NCBI RefSeq assembly: GCF_029168945.1
Contig: NC_083610.1
Span: 69,493,580-69,557,579, forward strand
DNA from: Cannabis sativa
Lineage: Eukaryota > Streptophyta > Magnoliopsida > Rosales > Cannabaceae
DNA length: 64,000 nucleotides
Reading direction: 5' to 3'
Numbering within the stretch: position 1 is the first letter of the stretch; each line of letters opens with the position of its first letter. Under the pieces are notes generated by a model. It worked only from the letters and a program-made list of their open reading frames with translations. It was not told the DNA's origin and did no database searches. The position numbers and the translations under genes were made by a program. Below, in pieces: positions 21,169-33,693 of the stretch.

Positions 21169-24100
21169 AAAGGTCCTATGTAGAATTCCCAATTTGCCCC
21201 ACATGCAATAGGAAACATCTTGGGGAGTGTAAGATGAAGTCAGGGGTGTGCTACAATTGCGGGCAGCCGAGCCATACGAAGAAAAATTGCCCAAAGGGAC
21301 AAAAGAAGGAGAACCAAGTCACTCCTGCTCGAGTGTTTGCTCTCACCAGAGGAGAAGCGGCCACAAGCAACACTGTTGTCTCAGGTCAGGTTTCTATTTA
21401 CGGATTGCCTTATAATGTTCTCTTTGATTCTGGAGCTACTCATTCTTATATAGCTACTAGGGTAATTGATAGTATAGATAAGCCATGTGACCTACTTAGA
21501 TGTGGTATTGTGACGGAATTACCCTCGGGAGAAACCATGTTATCAACAAGAAGAATGCGAGATGTACCTATCATAATCGAAAGCAAAGAACTTATGGGCA
21601 ACCTAATAGAGCTGGAAATGAAGGAATATGATGTTATACTTGGGATGGATTGGCTATCTAGTCACGGTGCGACAATCAATTGCCGAAAGAAACTGGTCGT
21701 TTTTGAAACAAAGGCTGGAGATCGGTTTACTTTCAAGGGCGACAAGCTGGCCTTGAGGACTCCATTAATCTCTTCCCTAAAAGCTAGTCAGCTAATGAAG
21801 GCGGGGTGTCTGGCATTCTTGGTCAGCGTAGTGGATCAAGCAATAGAGACGCAACTAAATGTGGAGAATGTGCACATAGTCTGTGAATTTCCAGAGGTCT
21901 TTCCAGAAGATTTACCGGGACTACCTCCAGACAGAGAGGTGGAGTTCATCATCGAATTAGCCCCAGGGACTAATCCAATTTCAAAGGCTCCATACAGAAT
22001 GGCACCTAATGAGTTAAAAGAGCTTAAAATACAACTACAGGAGCTCTTAGACAAAGGGTTCATTAGACCGAGTTACTCACCTTGGGGTGCGCCTGTACTC
22101 TTTGTCAAGAAGAAAGACGGAAGTATGAGGATGTGCGTAGACTACCGTGAGCTCAACAAGGTGACCATCAAGAATAAGTATCCTTTGCCAAGGATTGACG
22201 ATCTCTTTGATCAATTGCAAGGCTCGGCTGTGTTCTCAAAGATAGATCTAAGATCTGGGTATCACCAGCTGAAGGTCCGGAAGGAAGACATACCCAAGAC
22301 AGCATTCAGAACACGGTATGGACACTATGAGTTTTTGGTAATGTCTTTCGGACTAACTAACGCCCCAGCAGCCTTCATGGATATTATGAATAGGGTGTTT
22401 AAGGAGTACCTAGATAAGTTTGTTGTTGTATTCATTGATGACATTCTTATCTACTCCAAAACTATGGAGGAACATGAGGAACACCTGAGGATGACTCTAA
22501 ACCGACTTAAGGAGAACCAACTATATGCCAAATTCAAGAAATGTGAATTCTGGTTAGAGAAGGTGGCATTCCTAGGCCATATAGTTTCCAAAGATGGAGT
22601 CAAGGTGGATCCTACAAAGATCGAAGCGGTCAAGAGCTGGCCAACACCTAAGACTGCAAGTGAAGTAAGAAGCTTCTTGGGTCTAGCTGGTTACTATAGA
22701 CGCTTTGTTGAAGGATTTTCCAAGATCGCAACTCCTCTAACCAACTTGACTCGAAAGACGCAGAAGTTTGTCTGGTCAGAAAAGTGTGAGGGTAGCTTCC
22801 AAACACTTAAGGACAAACTAATAACAGCCCCTGTATTATGTGTTCCCAATAACAAGGATAAGTTTGTGGTGTACTGCGATGCATCGAAACAAGGGCTGGG
22901 ATGCGTGTTGATGCAAAATGACAAAGTAGTAGCGTATGCCTCAAGACAACTTAAGGAGTATGAGCAAAGGTACCCAACACACGATCTAGAGTTGGCAGCA
23001 GTAGTTTTTGCGCTAAAAATATGGAGGCACTATCTCTACGGGGAGAAATGTGAAATTTATACCGACCACAAGAGCCTGAAGTACTTCTTTACGCAGAAGG
23101 AACTCAACATGAGGCAGAGGCGATGGCTAGAGCTTGTTAAGGACTATGATTGTGAAATCCACTACCATCCGGGAAAGGCCAACGTAGTAGCAGACGCGCT
23201 AAGTAGACGCAGTTATGCTAGTTTGGCAATACTGGCACAAATGGAGAAGCCCCTACAACAGGAACTCCAAAGAAGTGGTATAGAGATCATTACACAAAAA
23301 CTAGCCAACCTAACCATTGTCTCAACGCTGCTACAAGAACTTAAAGATGCACAGATTGTTGATGAATTTTTACAGAAGAAAAGAGCAGGCTTGCCAGAGA
23401 AGGAGGCAGAAGATTTCTCTGAAGGTACAGACAACATGTTGAGGTATAAGGGAAGAGTGTGTGTAGCCAACGACATAGAGCTTAGAAGAAAGATCATGAT
23501 GGAAGCGCACACTACACCCTACTCAATGCATCCAGGGTCAACCAAAATGTACAATGACTTAAAAACCTTGTATTGGTGGCCAGGGATGAAGAAGGATTTA
23601 GCTGAATTTGTAGCTAGATGCCTCACATGTCAACAAGTTAAGGCTGAACATCAGAGACCAGCAGGGATGTTGCAACCCCTGGAAATCCCTGAATGGAAGT
23701 GGGAAGATATAGCCATGGATTTTGTGACAGGACTACCTCGAACAACCAAGCAACACGACTCAATTTGGGTAATTATAGATAGACTCACAAAGTCAGCACA
23801 CTTTGTTCCAGTAAAGTCTACTTACAACGCAGAGCAGTATGCTGACCTGTACGTCCAAGAGATATTGAGGCTGCATGGAGTTCCAAAGACGATAGTCTCT
23901 GATAGAGGTTCAATATTCACCTCTAAGTTCTGGGAGAGTTTACATAAGGCAATGGGGACGCGATTGAAATTAAGTACAACATTTCATCCCCAAACAGATG
24001 GACAATCTGAACGCACCATCCAAATACTCGAGGATATGCTTCGAGCGTGTGCACTGGACTTCACTGGCTCGTGGAGTAAGTATTTACCTCTAATGGAGTT

Positions 24101-24761
24101 CTCCTACAATAATAGCTATCAAGCCACAATCAAGATGGCACCATATGAGATGCTGTATGGACGAAAATGTAGATCACCGCTTCATTGGGATGAGGTTGGA
24201 GAAAGACGCTACTTAGGTCCAGAAGCAGTTAGAGAAGCTTCAGAAGCAGTTGAAAAGATACGACAAAGGATGCTCACCGCCCAAAGTAGACAGAAAAGTT
24301 ATGCAGATTTGAAAAGACGAGAGGTTGAGTTTTCTGTAGGGGACTTAGTGTTCTTAAAGGTATCACCTATGAAGGGGATTATGCGTTTCGGAAAAAGGGG
24401 AAAGTTAAGCCCAAGATTTATAGGTCCTTTTGAGATACTAGACAAAGTTGGTCAGGTAGCTTACCGTTTGGCCCTACCGCCAACATTAGCAGAAACGCAT
24501 AATGTTTTCCACATTTCTATGTTACGAAAGTATGTACCCGATCTGACACATGTGCTTAAGTACGAGAACTTGAACTTGCAACAGGACATGAGTTATATGG
24601 CACGCCCTGTGCGCGTGATAGAAAAAGGAATAAAGGTCTTACGAAATAAGACTATACCCTTAGTCAAAATCCTATGGAGTCATAGTTCTGATAGAGAAGC
24701 GACATGGGAGTTGGAAAAGGAGATGCATAATCAGTACCCCGAGTTATTCTCAAGTAAGTAA
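21141..24761 (+). CDS. Pol polyprotein with chromodomain, element D (zinc knuckle to chromodomain)
   Basis: 1206 codons, uninterrupted. CCHC knuckle [14 protein letters not shown] (37-50); aspartic protease [10 protein letters not shown] (about 95-103); RT with catalytic [11 protein letters not shown] (about 429-440; FIDD replaces the common YIDD); RNase [11 protein letters not shown] (about 578-587); integrase HHCC zinc site (about 789-830) and catalytic core [41 protein letters not shown] (DD35E). GPY/F-type module ([20 protein letters not shown]). C-terminal chromodomain ([20 protein letters not shown], then [19 protein letters not shown]) characteristic of Tekay/Del and thought to direct integration to marked chromatin. 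The listed start is an alternative codon: natural translation would come through gag. Confidence 0.97.
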   Translation: MVQNNNNGVKRSYVEFPICPTCNRKHLGECKMKSGVCYNCGQPSHTKKNCPKGQKKENQVTPARVFALTRGEAATSNTVVSGQVSIYGLPYNVLFDSGATHSYIATRVIDSIDKPCDLLRCGIVTELPSGETMLSTRRMRDVPIIIESKELMGNLIELEMKEYDVILGMDWLSSHGATINCRKKLVVFETKAGDRFTFKGDKLALRTPLISSLKASQLMKAGCLAFLVSVVDQAIETQLNVENVHIVCEFPEVFPEDLPGLPPDREVEFIIELAPGTNPISKAPYRMAPNELKELKIQLQELLDKGFIRPSYSPWGAPVLFVKKKDGSMRMCVDYRELNKVTIKNKYPLPRIDDLFDQLQGSAVFSKIDLRSGYHQLKVRKEDIPKTAFRTRYGHYEFLVMSFGLTNAPAAFMDIMNRVFKEYLDKFVVVFIDDILIYSKTMEEHEEHLRMTLNRLKENQLYAKFKKCEFWLEKVAFLGHIVSKDGVKVDPTKIEAVKSWPTPKTASEVRSFLGLAGYYRRFVEGFSKIATPLTNLTRKTQKFVWSEKCEGSFQTLKDKLITAPVLCVPNNKDKFVVYCDASKQGLGCVLMQNDKVVAYASRQLKEYEQRYPTHDLELAAVVFALKIWRHYLYGEKCEIYTDHKSLKYFFTQKELNMRQRRWLELVKDYDCEIHYHPGKANVVADALSRRSYASLAILAQMEKPLQQELQRSGIEIITQKLANLTIVSTLLQELKDAQIVDEFLQKKRAGLPEKEAEDFSEGTDNMLRYKGRVCVANDIELRRKIMMEAHTTPYSMHPGSTKMYNDLKTLYWWPGMKKDLAEFVARCLTCQQVKAEHQRPAGMLQPLEIPEWKWEDIAMDFVTGLPRTTKQHDSIWVIIDRLTKSAHFVPVKSTYNAEQYADLYVQEILRLHGVPKTIVSDRGSIFTSKFWESLHKAMGTRLKLSTTFHPQTDGQSERTIQILEDMLRACALDFTGSWSKYLPLMEFSYNNSYQATIKMAPYEMLYGRKCRSPLHWDEVGERRYLGPEAVREASEAVEKIRQRMLTAQSRQKSYADLKRREVEFSVGDLVFLKVSPMKGIMRFGKRGKLSPRFIGPFEILDKVGQVAYRLALPPTLAETHNVFHISMLRKYVPDLTHVLKYENLNLQQDMSYMARPVRVIEKGIKVLRNKTIPLVKILWSHSSDREATWELEKEMHNQYPELFSSK

Positions 24762-24783
24762 ATTTCGAGGACGAAATTCCTTT

Positions 24784-24796
24784 AAGGAGGGTAGAT
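24784..24796 (+). other. Polypurine tract of element D
   Basis: AAGGAGGGTAGAT directly before the 3' LTR, preceded by the conserved post-stop sequence ATTTCGAGGACGAAATTC. Confidence 0.85.
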
Positions 24797-27250
24797 TGTA
24801 ATGACCAGAATATTTAGTTATTATCTTCTAAAATAGTCTAGAATTCTCGATGTGGAAATAGTAATTTCATAAATATGTTACTTTATATAGTAGTACTAAA
24901 CTAATATTATTTCTTTTTCAAATTAAGTAATTTTAGTTTTTTTTAAAAAGCCCATAATAATAATAATTTTGGAAAATATTAGATTAGTTCAAGGTTGTGG
25001 TATCATTATATAATTTTATTTATGGACGAGATATATAAGTGGCAAATCAAGAGAGTATTGATTAGTTTAAGTGTTTGGTTGAGTTGAAAAATAATAATAA
25101 TAATTAAAAAAAAATAGAATAAGTAGTATTATCTGTATGGGAGTTATGTGAGTAAAATGTGGGAATTAAGTTGAATTAGTCCAACTAGTTTTATGCGTAA
25201 AGATAGGAGGAGCCCACTATCTCATCATGAATTATTAAAGAATGAAATTTTACACATTAAGCTTTTGAAGTTAATTAAACTTAAACTTTTGGCGGTCTTG
25301 GAGTGCACGTGTGGCACTCACATATATGAAGTACAAAAATTAATTAAAAATGTTTAAATCATTATATCATGTGCTTGTTGTGACGTGTGCATGAGATAGT
25401 GTAGTCATCAAATGGTTAGCTACGTACATTGATAAGTAGGTTATGTGGCAAGAATGGAGTCAATTTCTCCATGACATACGAAGTTAAGGAAATTAGTTTC
25501 CATCTGTTACGCATTAAGGTTGATACTCAAGATTATGTGCATGAAATTTTGAAATAAACTATGGACCCTTTGAATGTTTCTCTAACCGATATCACATGAA
25601 GGATGAGTCTTGGAGGCTATGTGTCATCCTATGATTAATCCACTTACTTATTAAGTAATTTTTTTAAACTTTAACCTTAGTTAATTAGTGTATGGTGGTA
25701 TGGTTAAGAGTGAAGTATAGTTTAGTATTTAAGGCCTATAAATAGAGCCTAGCTGAGCTAGCTCATTTCATTTTTCATCACTCACAAAGAAGCCAACACT
25801 GTCAAGAAAACACTTCCTAGACCTTGTTGATACTTAGACTAAAATCACCTCAAAGCTCCATAAACTTTTGTCATCCTTCTTTTCTCTTCTTCTATAGCCA
25901 ATCACTTATTCTCCAAGAGCCAAGGCAGAACATCAACATCCTTCTCTACCCATGACCACCACCATCCTCTCATAAATATATAAATACATATCCTTCATCA
26001 TATCAGCATCACCATCACCATCATTTTACGTTCAAGTTTTAGTGCTCAACTAGCTCTTATTGGAAGCTAAGGTATATCATTTTATAATTTTGGGTTTCTA
26101 GATTCAAATTTAAGGTTTCATATATATATATATATACCCCTATAATCTGTTCTAATTAATAAGTGTAAAATCTAGGTTTATTATTTCTCAAAGATCTCTC
26201 TCATTGCAATCAAGGTTAAGACTCCACATTCGAGGTAAGGAAATTAAGTAGAAAAACATAAGTTTTCTGTATGTAATAACATTCATAGGAAGAGTGGGAA
26301 TAGTAAAAGAGAAGTTAACTAAGGTCTTCTGCCTGACTCTTTATTGTTTGTTATTTAATGTACTGTAGAATATATATTTAAATAATATGTTTATAAGATT
26401 CATGTTATTTATGTATGTTTACAGTATTAGAGCATGGCCATTGCTAAAGGTATATATTTAAATAATGTGTTTATAAGATTCATGTTATTTAAGTATGTAT
26501 GTAAATAGTGTGTTTATAAGATTCACATTATTTAATTATGATTGTTATGTTATTTAAATAATGTATAGTAGTTTGACATTATTTAAATTAGGCAGATTAT
26601 AATTTATGTGACATGATTTGACCGAGAAGATAATGGTTAAATACTTGACTGTTGGGTCTATATGGTAGATAGGGGGCCATTTAGTAGTGGGTACGATTTT
26701 ACTGAACCCAGCCCTCCGCCATTTTGTCCAATAGCTCGAGTTTATTTGCCAAAATTAGACTCGGGCGTAATCATTATTATGTGGTCTAGCTTAGAACCTA
26801 ATTATTAGTGACTAGTGATATGATTAAGTTTATGTTTTGCTATCTGTCTAAATATTTGCATGTGCATTTTAATTAAGTTTTGTTTTTATTTATGTGACTA
26901 CCTGACACACATTTCCTTACTGAGTTTAGTAGCTCACCCTTATCAAATTACCATGTGCAGACCAAGGTAACTGAAAGTCTAGAATGCCGGTGGCGAGTGG
27001 AACTTTGGACGCTTGTGTGTGAACTCGTTGAGGGCCATATAACTGCGGGCGGTCTAGGGCGCTCTATTTATTTATTTACGTTATTAAACTTATGTCGCAA
27101 TTATTTTAGTTATTAATTATTATGTCTTTGGTACGAAAACTGGCCAGTTGTGAACATTTTCAAGTATTAAATAAAAATGCGACATTATATTTTTCCGCGT
27201 TTAACGCTTGTAAATAAAATTAATATTTTTATAAAAGTACGGGCGTTACA
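24797..27250 (+). repeat. Element D 3' LTR
   Basis: 2454 bp, nearly identical to 17145-19611. Preceded by the purine tract AAGGAGGGTAGAT (24784-24796). Confidence 0.96.
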
Positions 27251-27255
27251 GTACT

Positions 27256-27760
27256 GGCACATTACTCATTTTATCACCCTTCGTTGTTAAGTAAACTTCA
27301 GAGCGAAAAGAGAGAGTTTTCTGGCTTTAGAGTTGTCGAAGTGCCTACAGACGATTGCTGGCTTGCTTGAACCCGGACATTCGTCTTTGAGTAAGTTTCT
27401 GATCCCCTTTATGCTTTCCTTTGCATGTTTATGCTTTGAATATAACTATGTTGTAGAAAGAACGCTTAGGAAACCCTAGGGTTTGAGACTTCTACGACTC
27501 TTCTTTTCCATGTCCTTATGTTATCTTTCAGTCGTAAAGGCTTATTTTTGAACTGCATTGCGTCTGTTTTCCATCTTGCTTATTCCAAGTTTCATGAACT
27601 TTTTTTGCCCTAACTCAAGAAAACTTTCTGACTTCTTGAGTTTAGACTTTTCTTTGAACATGGTCGTTCTTTAATCTGTTGGGTACTCTTGGTCAGCATA
27701 TTTGCTTGTTTTTCGTTTGATACTCCGTCCAACACTCATCTTGTGTGTTGTCTTTTGTAG
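27256..27760 (+). other. 5' untranslated exon and intron of the antisense gene of element C
   Basis: An apparent leader exon ends TCTTTGA before GTAAGT (27391-27396). A T-rich intron ends TCTTTTGTAG at 27760, directly before the ATG at 27761. The natural promoter would be upstream in 16829-17139; element D sits between, so the gene has been separated from its promoter by about 10 kb. Confidence 0.6.
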
Positions 27761-29240
27761 ATGAACCCAGGTGAGTCTTGGGAGCCCGAGCATCAAATCG
27801 ACCAGGAGCTGCTTCAACTTCTGCATGAAGTCCACCCTCGTCTTCGTGCTAACCCTCCTTCTAGCGAAGGAAATTCTTCCGACTCCGTACTCAGCCATAT
27901 GATGATGGCTTGTACGAAGAAAACCACGCGTCTGGTTGACGCTTCTGACCCTCAAGTGGCTCGGCTGGCCACTTTGCCCGACGCCGAACAAGATTTGGTG
28001 GTCCCGATGAAGGAGGACCGTGAGGGGGACGCCGAAGTCCAGGAGGTTGAGGAGCTAGACGAGGCGCGTCCGGGAAGTCCTCCCATTGCGGAGGGAGAGG
28101 AAGAGGTTGGACCCCCTAACTTCAGGGAGTACAATGAGGCTGGGCAACCAGTCGATGCTCACGGAGACGTCCTGATTGAGGGCGTGGACTACGTCAGTGA
28201 GGAGCTTGCCGAGGCGGTTCCTCATAGGGGGCAGGGTGCCTTGGGTGCCAGGTGGGTAAGTCCTCCGTCCAAGATTTCGGAGGCACGCCTTCGCACTCTC
28301 GACCAGGACGGATACCTGGGCGAGCTGGACTGCTACATTCTCGCCCACAACAATCGTGCCACAAACCTTGATAAGGGGATGTGCGCCTGGTCGGGGGCTC
28401 ACGGCCAGCAAGGGGCGCTAATGCCCTTGCATAAGTACTTCAGGGATGTGGCGGACTTCTTCAGCCTCTGCCCGGCCCAAATTACTCCAAAGGGCATCAA
28501 GAATTTGTCCGCTCTCTTCGTCCTCTACGCTTCCCAAGGATGGGGTGCTCCTTCCCCTCACGAGGTCGCTTGGTTCTTCGACCTGAAGTCTACCCCCAAG
28601 CAAGGCAGGTCAGGGTATTTTTACTTCTCTCAGCCAGGCTTCAAGTGGTTGAGTGGTAGGGACGACAAGGCCATCAGCAAAATAGGGCTTTTTGTTGATG
28701 AGTCCTTCATGGTGAAGGATCCGAGCATCACCCGGACTCGGTTTCAGCAGATCCCGACATATCACCGTTCTCCCTTCACTCTTGCTCTTAGGGATAGAGC
28801 TCAAAAACTTGCCCGGTTGCCGGAGGAAGACAGGAATATCATCCAATTGACCTCCGATGAGAATCTGGTGCAGTACGGGCTTTACCCAGAGGACTTTTCT
28901 CCTAAGTCCGTGGCGGGGAAGAAGGGGAAGTCTGATGCTGGCCGGCCTGAACGAACTCATCCGAAGAATGAGTTGATAAAACTGAAGCGAGAGGCTAAGT
29001 TGAAGGGAGGTGCCCGGGCCAAGCAGTATGCTCAGGAGCCTATGAATCCTGAAGATGAAGCCGAGGCTGAGGCTGAGGCTGAGCAGGTGACCCCAATGAA
29101 GAGGAAGAAGAAACTCCTGGCCACGCCCAGGCCTATTGAACATGCGCTTCGCATAAGGGAGCCCATTTCACCTGTTCGACCATCTTATCCCTTTGCTGGA
29201 AAAGGGAAGGCTGTTATGTCTGAGATAAACTCGATGTCAG
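27761..29240 (+). CDS. Antisense gene of element C, first coding exon (putative gypsy-type transposon domain)
   Basis: ATG immediately after an intron acceptor; 493 codons to a probable donor at 29241 (CAG before GTGATG). The N-terminal 110 residues are Glu/Asp-rich. Residues about 224-356 (KYFRDVADFFSLCPAQITPK, LSALFVLYASQGWGAPSPHE, FFDLKSTPKQGRSGYFYFSQ) look like the plant 'putative gypsy type transposon' domain (Pfam PF04195, from memory). The C-terminal part is basic with an EAEAEAEAE run. Tat elements are known to carry extra genes in sense or antisense between pol and the 3' LTR; function is unknown. The frame is intact here. Unspliced, it would run on to a stop at 29339-29341. Confidence 0.75.
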
Positions 29241-29369
29241 GTGATGATGGACTTCTAACTTTCTGGGCGGGCAGTCACTCTACCTTTTACTTCTTTTTTA
29301 GCTTCTTGACTTTCATGCTTTGTATTTTCTGCTGGTTTTAGCTAACCACGCTATTTTTGTTCTGTGCAG
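29241..29369 (+). other. Probable intron of the antisense gene
   Basis: GTGATG donor, strongly T-rich 3' half, TTCTGTGCAG acceptor. Length 129 nt. Joining 29240 to 29370 gives MSDMSRQMLNALRKRM in frame and removes the stop at 29339-29341. Confidence 0.65.
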
Positions 29370-29566
29370 ACATGTCTCGACAGATGCTTAATGCTCTAAG
29401 GAAGAGGATGGGCGGAAGCTCTAGCGCCTCCCCTCCGGCCAAGAAGCTGAAGGGCGGAGATGGGTTTTCAGAAAAGAGAACTTCAAGAGAGGTTATTGAC
29501 CTTTCCGAGGATCTGACTGCTGCGAATCCTTCTACTCCCAAATCTGCCAAGTCTAAGGAGTCTGGA
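29370..29566 (+). pseudogene. Antisense gene of element C, middle exon, interrupted by a solo LTR
   Basis: Reads MSRQMLNALRKRMGGSSSAS, KKLKGGDGFSEKRTSREVID and LTAANPSTPKSAKSKESG, then the CTGGA duplication and the solo LTR. Removing the LTR and one duplication continues in frame at 32041 as PPTTGSELVRRIPERVQAPT. Confidence 0.7.
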
Positions 29567-32040
29567 TGTAACGCCCGTACTTTTATAAAAATATTAATTT
29601 TATTTACAAGCGTTAAACGCGGAAAAATATAATGTCGCATTTTTATTTAATACTTGAAAATGTTCACAACTGGCCAGTTTTCGTACCAAAGACATAATAA
29701 TTAATAACTAAAATAATTGCGACATAAGTTTAATAACGTAAATAAATAAATAGAGCGCCCTAGACCGCCCGCAGTTATATGGCCCTCAGCGAGTTCACAC
29801 ACAAGCGTCCAAAGTTCCACTCGCCACCGGCATTCTAGACTTTCAGTTACCTTGGTCTGCACATGGTAATTTGATAAGGGTGAGCTACTAAACTCAGTAA
29901 GGAAATGTGTGTCAGGTAGTCACATAAATAAAAACAAAACTTAATTAAAATGCACATGCAAATATTTAGACAGATAGCAAAACATAAACTTAATCATATC
30001 ACTAGTCACTAATAATTAGGTTCTAAGCTAGACCACATAATAATGATTACGCCCGAGTCTAATTTTGGCAAATAAACTCGAGCTATTGGAAAAAATGGCG
30101 GAGGGCTGGGTTCAGTAAAATCGTACCCACTACTAAATGGCCCCCTATCTACCATATAGACCCAACAGTCAAGTATTTAACCATTATCTTCTCGGTCAAA
30201 TCATGTCACATAAATTATAATCTGCCTAATTTAAATAATGTCAAACTACTATACATTATTTAAATAACATAACAATCATAATTAAATAATGTGAATCTTA
30301 TAAACACACTATTTACATACATACTTAAATAACATGAATCTTATAAACACATTATTTAAATATATACCTTTAGCAATGGCCATGCTCTAATACTGTAAAC
30401 ATACATAAATAACATGAATCTTATAAACATATTATTTAAATATATATTCTACAGTACATTAAATAACAAACAATAAAGAGTCAGGCAGAAGACCTTAGTT
30501 AACTTCTCTTTTACTATTCCCACTCTTCCTATGAATGTTATTACATACAGAAAACTTATGTTTTTCTACTTAATTTCCTTACCTCGAATGTGAAGTCTTA
30601 ACCTTGATTGCAACGAGAGAGATCTTTGAGAAATAATAATTGTTTTATGACAAACCTAAATTTCACACTTATTAATTAGAACACATTATAGGGGTATATA
30701 TATATATATACATGAAACCTTAAATTTGAATTTAGAAACCCAAAATTATAAAATGATATACCTTAGCTTCCAATAAGAGCTAGTTGAGCACTAAAACTTG
30801 AACGTAAAATGATGGTGATGGTGATGCTGATATGATGAAGGATATGTATTTATATATTTATGAGAGGATGGTGGTGGTCATAATAAAAGAGGGTGTTGAT
30901 GTTCTACCTTGGCTCTTGGAGAATAAGTGATTGGCTATGGAAGAAGGGAAAAGAAGGAAGACAAAAGTTTATGGAGCTTAGAGGTGATTTTAGCTTAAGT
31001 ATCAACAAGGTCTAGGAAGTGTTTTCTTGAGAGTGTTGGCTTCTTTGTGAGTGATGAAAAATGAAATGAGCTAGCTCAGCTAGGCTCTATTTATAGGCCT
31101 TAAATACTAAACTATACTTCACTCTTAACCATACCACCATACACTAATTAACTAAGGTTAAAGTTTAAAAAAATTACTTAATAAGTAAGTGGATTAATCA
31201 TAGGATGACACATAGCCTCCAAGACTCATCCTTCATGTGATATCGGTTAGAGAAACATTCAAAGGGTCCATAGTTTATTTCAAAATTTCATGCACATAAT
31301 CTTGAGTATCAACCTTAATGCGTAACAGATGGAAACTAATTTCCTTAACTTCGTATGTCATGGAGAAATTGACTCCATTCTTGCCACATAACCTACTTAT
31401 CAATGTACGTAGCTAACCATTTGATGACTACACTATCTCATGCACACGTCACAACAAGCACATGATATAATGATTTAAACATTTTTAATTAATTTTTGTA
31501 CTTCATATATGTGAGTGCCACACGTGCACTCCAAGACCGCCAAAAGTTTAAGTTTAATTAACTTCAAAAGCTTAATGTGTAAAATTTCATTCTTTAATAA
31601 TTCATGATGAGATAGTGGGCTCCTCCTATCTTTACGCATAAAACTAGTTGGACTAATTCAACTTAATTCCCACATTTTACTCACATAACTCCCATACAGA
31701 TAATACTACTTATTCTATTTTTTTTTAATTATTATTATTATTTTTCAACTCAACCAAACACTTAAACTAATCAATACTCTCTTGATTTGCCACTTATATA
31801 TCTCGTCCATAAATAAAATTATATAATGATACCACAACCTTGAACTAATCTAATATTTTCCAAAATTATTATTATTATGGGCTTTTTAAAAAAAACTAAA
31901 ATTACTTAATTTGAAAAAGAAATAATATTAGTTTAGTACTACTATATAAAGTAACATATTTATGAAATTACTATTTCCACATCGAGAATTCTAGACTATT
32001 TTAGAAGATAATAACTAAATATTCTGGTCATTACACTGGA
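29562..32040 (-). mobile_element. Solo LTR of the element D family, inverted, in the antisense gene of element C
   Basis: 29567-32035 is the reverse complement of the element D LTR from TGTAACGCCCG to TCTGGTCATTACA (2469 bp), flanked by CTGGA (29562-29566, 32036-32040). No internal region, so unequal recombination between LTRs removed it. It differs from D at scattered positions, so it is a separate, somewhat older insertion. Confidence 0.96.
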
Positions 32041-32978
32041 CCACCAACAACTGGGTCCGAACTAGTCAGGAGGATCCCTGAGCGGGTGCAGGCACCAACT
32101 CCACCCGTGCCCGTGCTGCCTGAGGCCAAAAAAGGCAAGGAGATGCTGGCTCACTACATGAACCGGCTGGTTCCTGAGGTTAGTGAGCAACTGGCTGGTG
32201 CTGATAACGACTCATCTCTGGATGTGTTAGTGGGTGGTGTCTTGAAGGAGCTCACCAGGGTTAGTCTTTTTTTTTTGATACTTCCCTTTTAATTTTTCAC
32301 ACTTAGCTCCATATGCTGACTTTTTTCCTTTATGTAGGCCGGTTTGAAGTTGGCTTACACTTACTTCCCGGCTAAATCTACTACTTCAAAGAGTGCGGCT
32401 CTGTCCGACACCTTGAGGGCGGAGGCAGACTTGGCCAAGAAGGAAGCTGAGGAGGCCAGGCGAAAAATGGAGCTGTCTGGCATGAGTTGGGTGAGACCAA
32501 CAAGAAGCTGCTTACTGTCGAGAAGAAGATCTCCGTGCTAACAAACGACCTTGAGGCTGTTGATCGCTTTGAGGAAGCCATCGAGATCTTATCTGCTGAA
32601 GTTAACAGTCTTCAGGATGAGAGGACTTCTCTGCGGCAAGTTCTTCTTCGACTAAAGGAGGAGAGGGATGCCAAGGTGACCGAGGCGGACCATTTGAAGG
32701 AGAAGGTCAATGCTTTGGAGACTGCCGACCTCGAGCTCTTCTTTGATTTCTGGAAGGCTAATCCCCAGGCCAATTTCGACTACTTGGGCGACGCTAAGGA
32801 CATGTACCTTGAGTACTGCGCGGCTCAAGTTGCCTATGGTGGGAAAGAGGTGGCTGCTTCAACTTCCGGCCAAGCTTCTGACCAGGCTGCTGATGCTTCT
32901 CTTGCTCGAACAACAGATCCTCCTGCTCCAGTTGGCTCAGAAGAACCGAACCAAGAGCCTGGGACTCCAGCTGTTTAA
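32041..32978 (+). pseudogene. Antisense gene of element C, 3' part with coiled coil
   Basis: Starts PPTTGSELVRRIPERVQAPT, then MNRLVPEVSEQLAGADNDSS. A probable 78-nt intron (32260-32337: GTTAGT donor, TTTATGTAG acceptor) is in phase and joins KELTR to AGLKLAYTYFPAKS. The rest is a long heptad-rich coiled coil (TLRAEADLAKKEAEEARRKM; NKKLLTVEKKISVLTNDLEA; LRQVLLRLKEERDAKVTEAD) ending in an acidic Pro-rich tail at 32978. One frameshift near 32485 (SGM/GETNKK) breaks it. Confidence 0.7.
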
Positions 32979-33693
32979 ACACTTCTCTTTTTATCTCCTG
33001 TTTATATATATATTATATGTGGCCTCAAGGCCTTTAAGACATCGTGACCGACGAAGCGGTCTTTAAACTTGGAATTATTTTTCATTTTTTGGACAACGAG
33101 CTGACCGGGCAGCTTTTAATCCCAGTATTATATGCTTTTGTCATCCTTAATGAATTTCATTCTCTTTTTATAATTGTCGTGCAATTGTGATTGTTTTATG
33201 TTTACCAAATGCTTTGTACAGGTATAGGTGCCCCCCAAGTGACCGAGCAGACGTATGACTCTTGGTCACTTGTCTTTCGCAAATATATTGCTTTTCTGTT
33301 CGGTGTTTTGGGTTCGACTAAACCTTTTTTATGCACTTTAGGTAAATTATAATCATGCTAATTTTTTTGACTCAATAGAATTGGAAATACTATCTTTATT
33401 CTTTTATTGATCGAAAATGTATTTGTTACCGTAGTAGCTTACATCAGAGCTAGTGATCTAATCTGATCTTTTTAGCTTAACATGACATAAAACAAATAAG
33501 AAACTGTACTTTAAAGTGGTCTACCCAACTTGAGTACTTTGTTTCTGAAGCCTTTGCGCGTGGTCTGCCCAAGAGGCCATTCACTTAGAAGCGAATGTTC
33601 AATAGTACTTTAATGTGGTCTACCCGACCTGAGTACTTTGAAGTGGTCTATCCGACCTGAGTACTTTGAAGTGGTCTACCCGACCTGAGTACT
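32979..33693. other. Spacer between the convergent antisense gene and pol of element C
   Basis: Both the plus-strand antisense gene and the minus-strand pol end into this stretch, so it presumably carries both 3' ends. It contains a tandem repeat (33604-33693). No gene. Confidence 0.6.
33604..33693. repeat. Tandem repeat of about 27 bp in element C
   Basis: Three close copies of AGTGGTCTACCCGACCTGAG plus TACTTTG, with one more diverged copy about 90 bp upstream (33515-33541). Confidence 0.8.

Larger units (their letters stand above)
17140..27255 (+). mobile_element. Ty3/Gypsy chromovirus D (Tekay/Del type), complete
   Basis: LTRs 17145-19611 and 24797-27250 with duplication GTACT (17140-17144, 27251-27255), a tRNA-Met primer site, gag, and a single pol frame ending in a chromodomain. 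The post-stop signature ATTTCGAGGACGAAATTC and purine tract match Tekay/Del elements. The two LTRs are almost identical by eye, differing mostly in the length of a TA microsatellite (18476-18496 against 26121-26136), so this is the youngest complete element here. It lies upstream of the antisense gene of element C. Confidence 0.97.

Noticed and set aside
20983..21294. Minus-strand frames across element D gag-pol
   Set aside because: They have no domain similarity and mirror the plus-strand coding region.
28055..29143. Minus-strand open frames opposite the antisense gene of element C
   Set aside because: They are shadows of the GC-richer plus-strand exon, which has recognisable domain sequence and splice sites.
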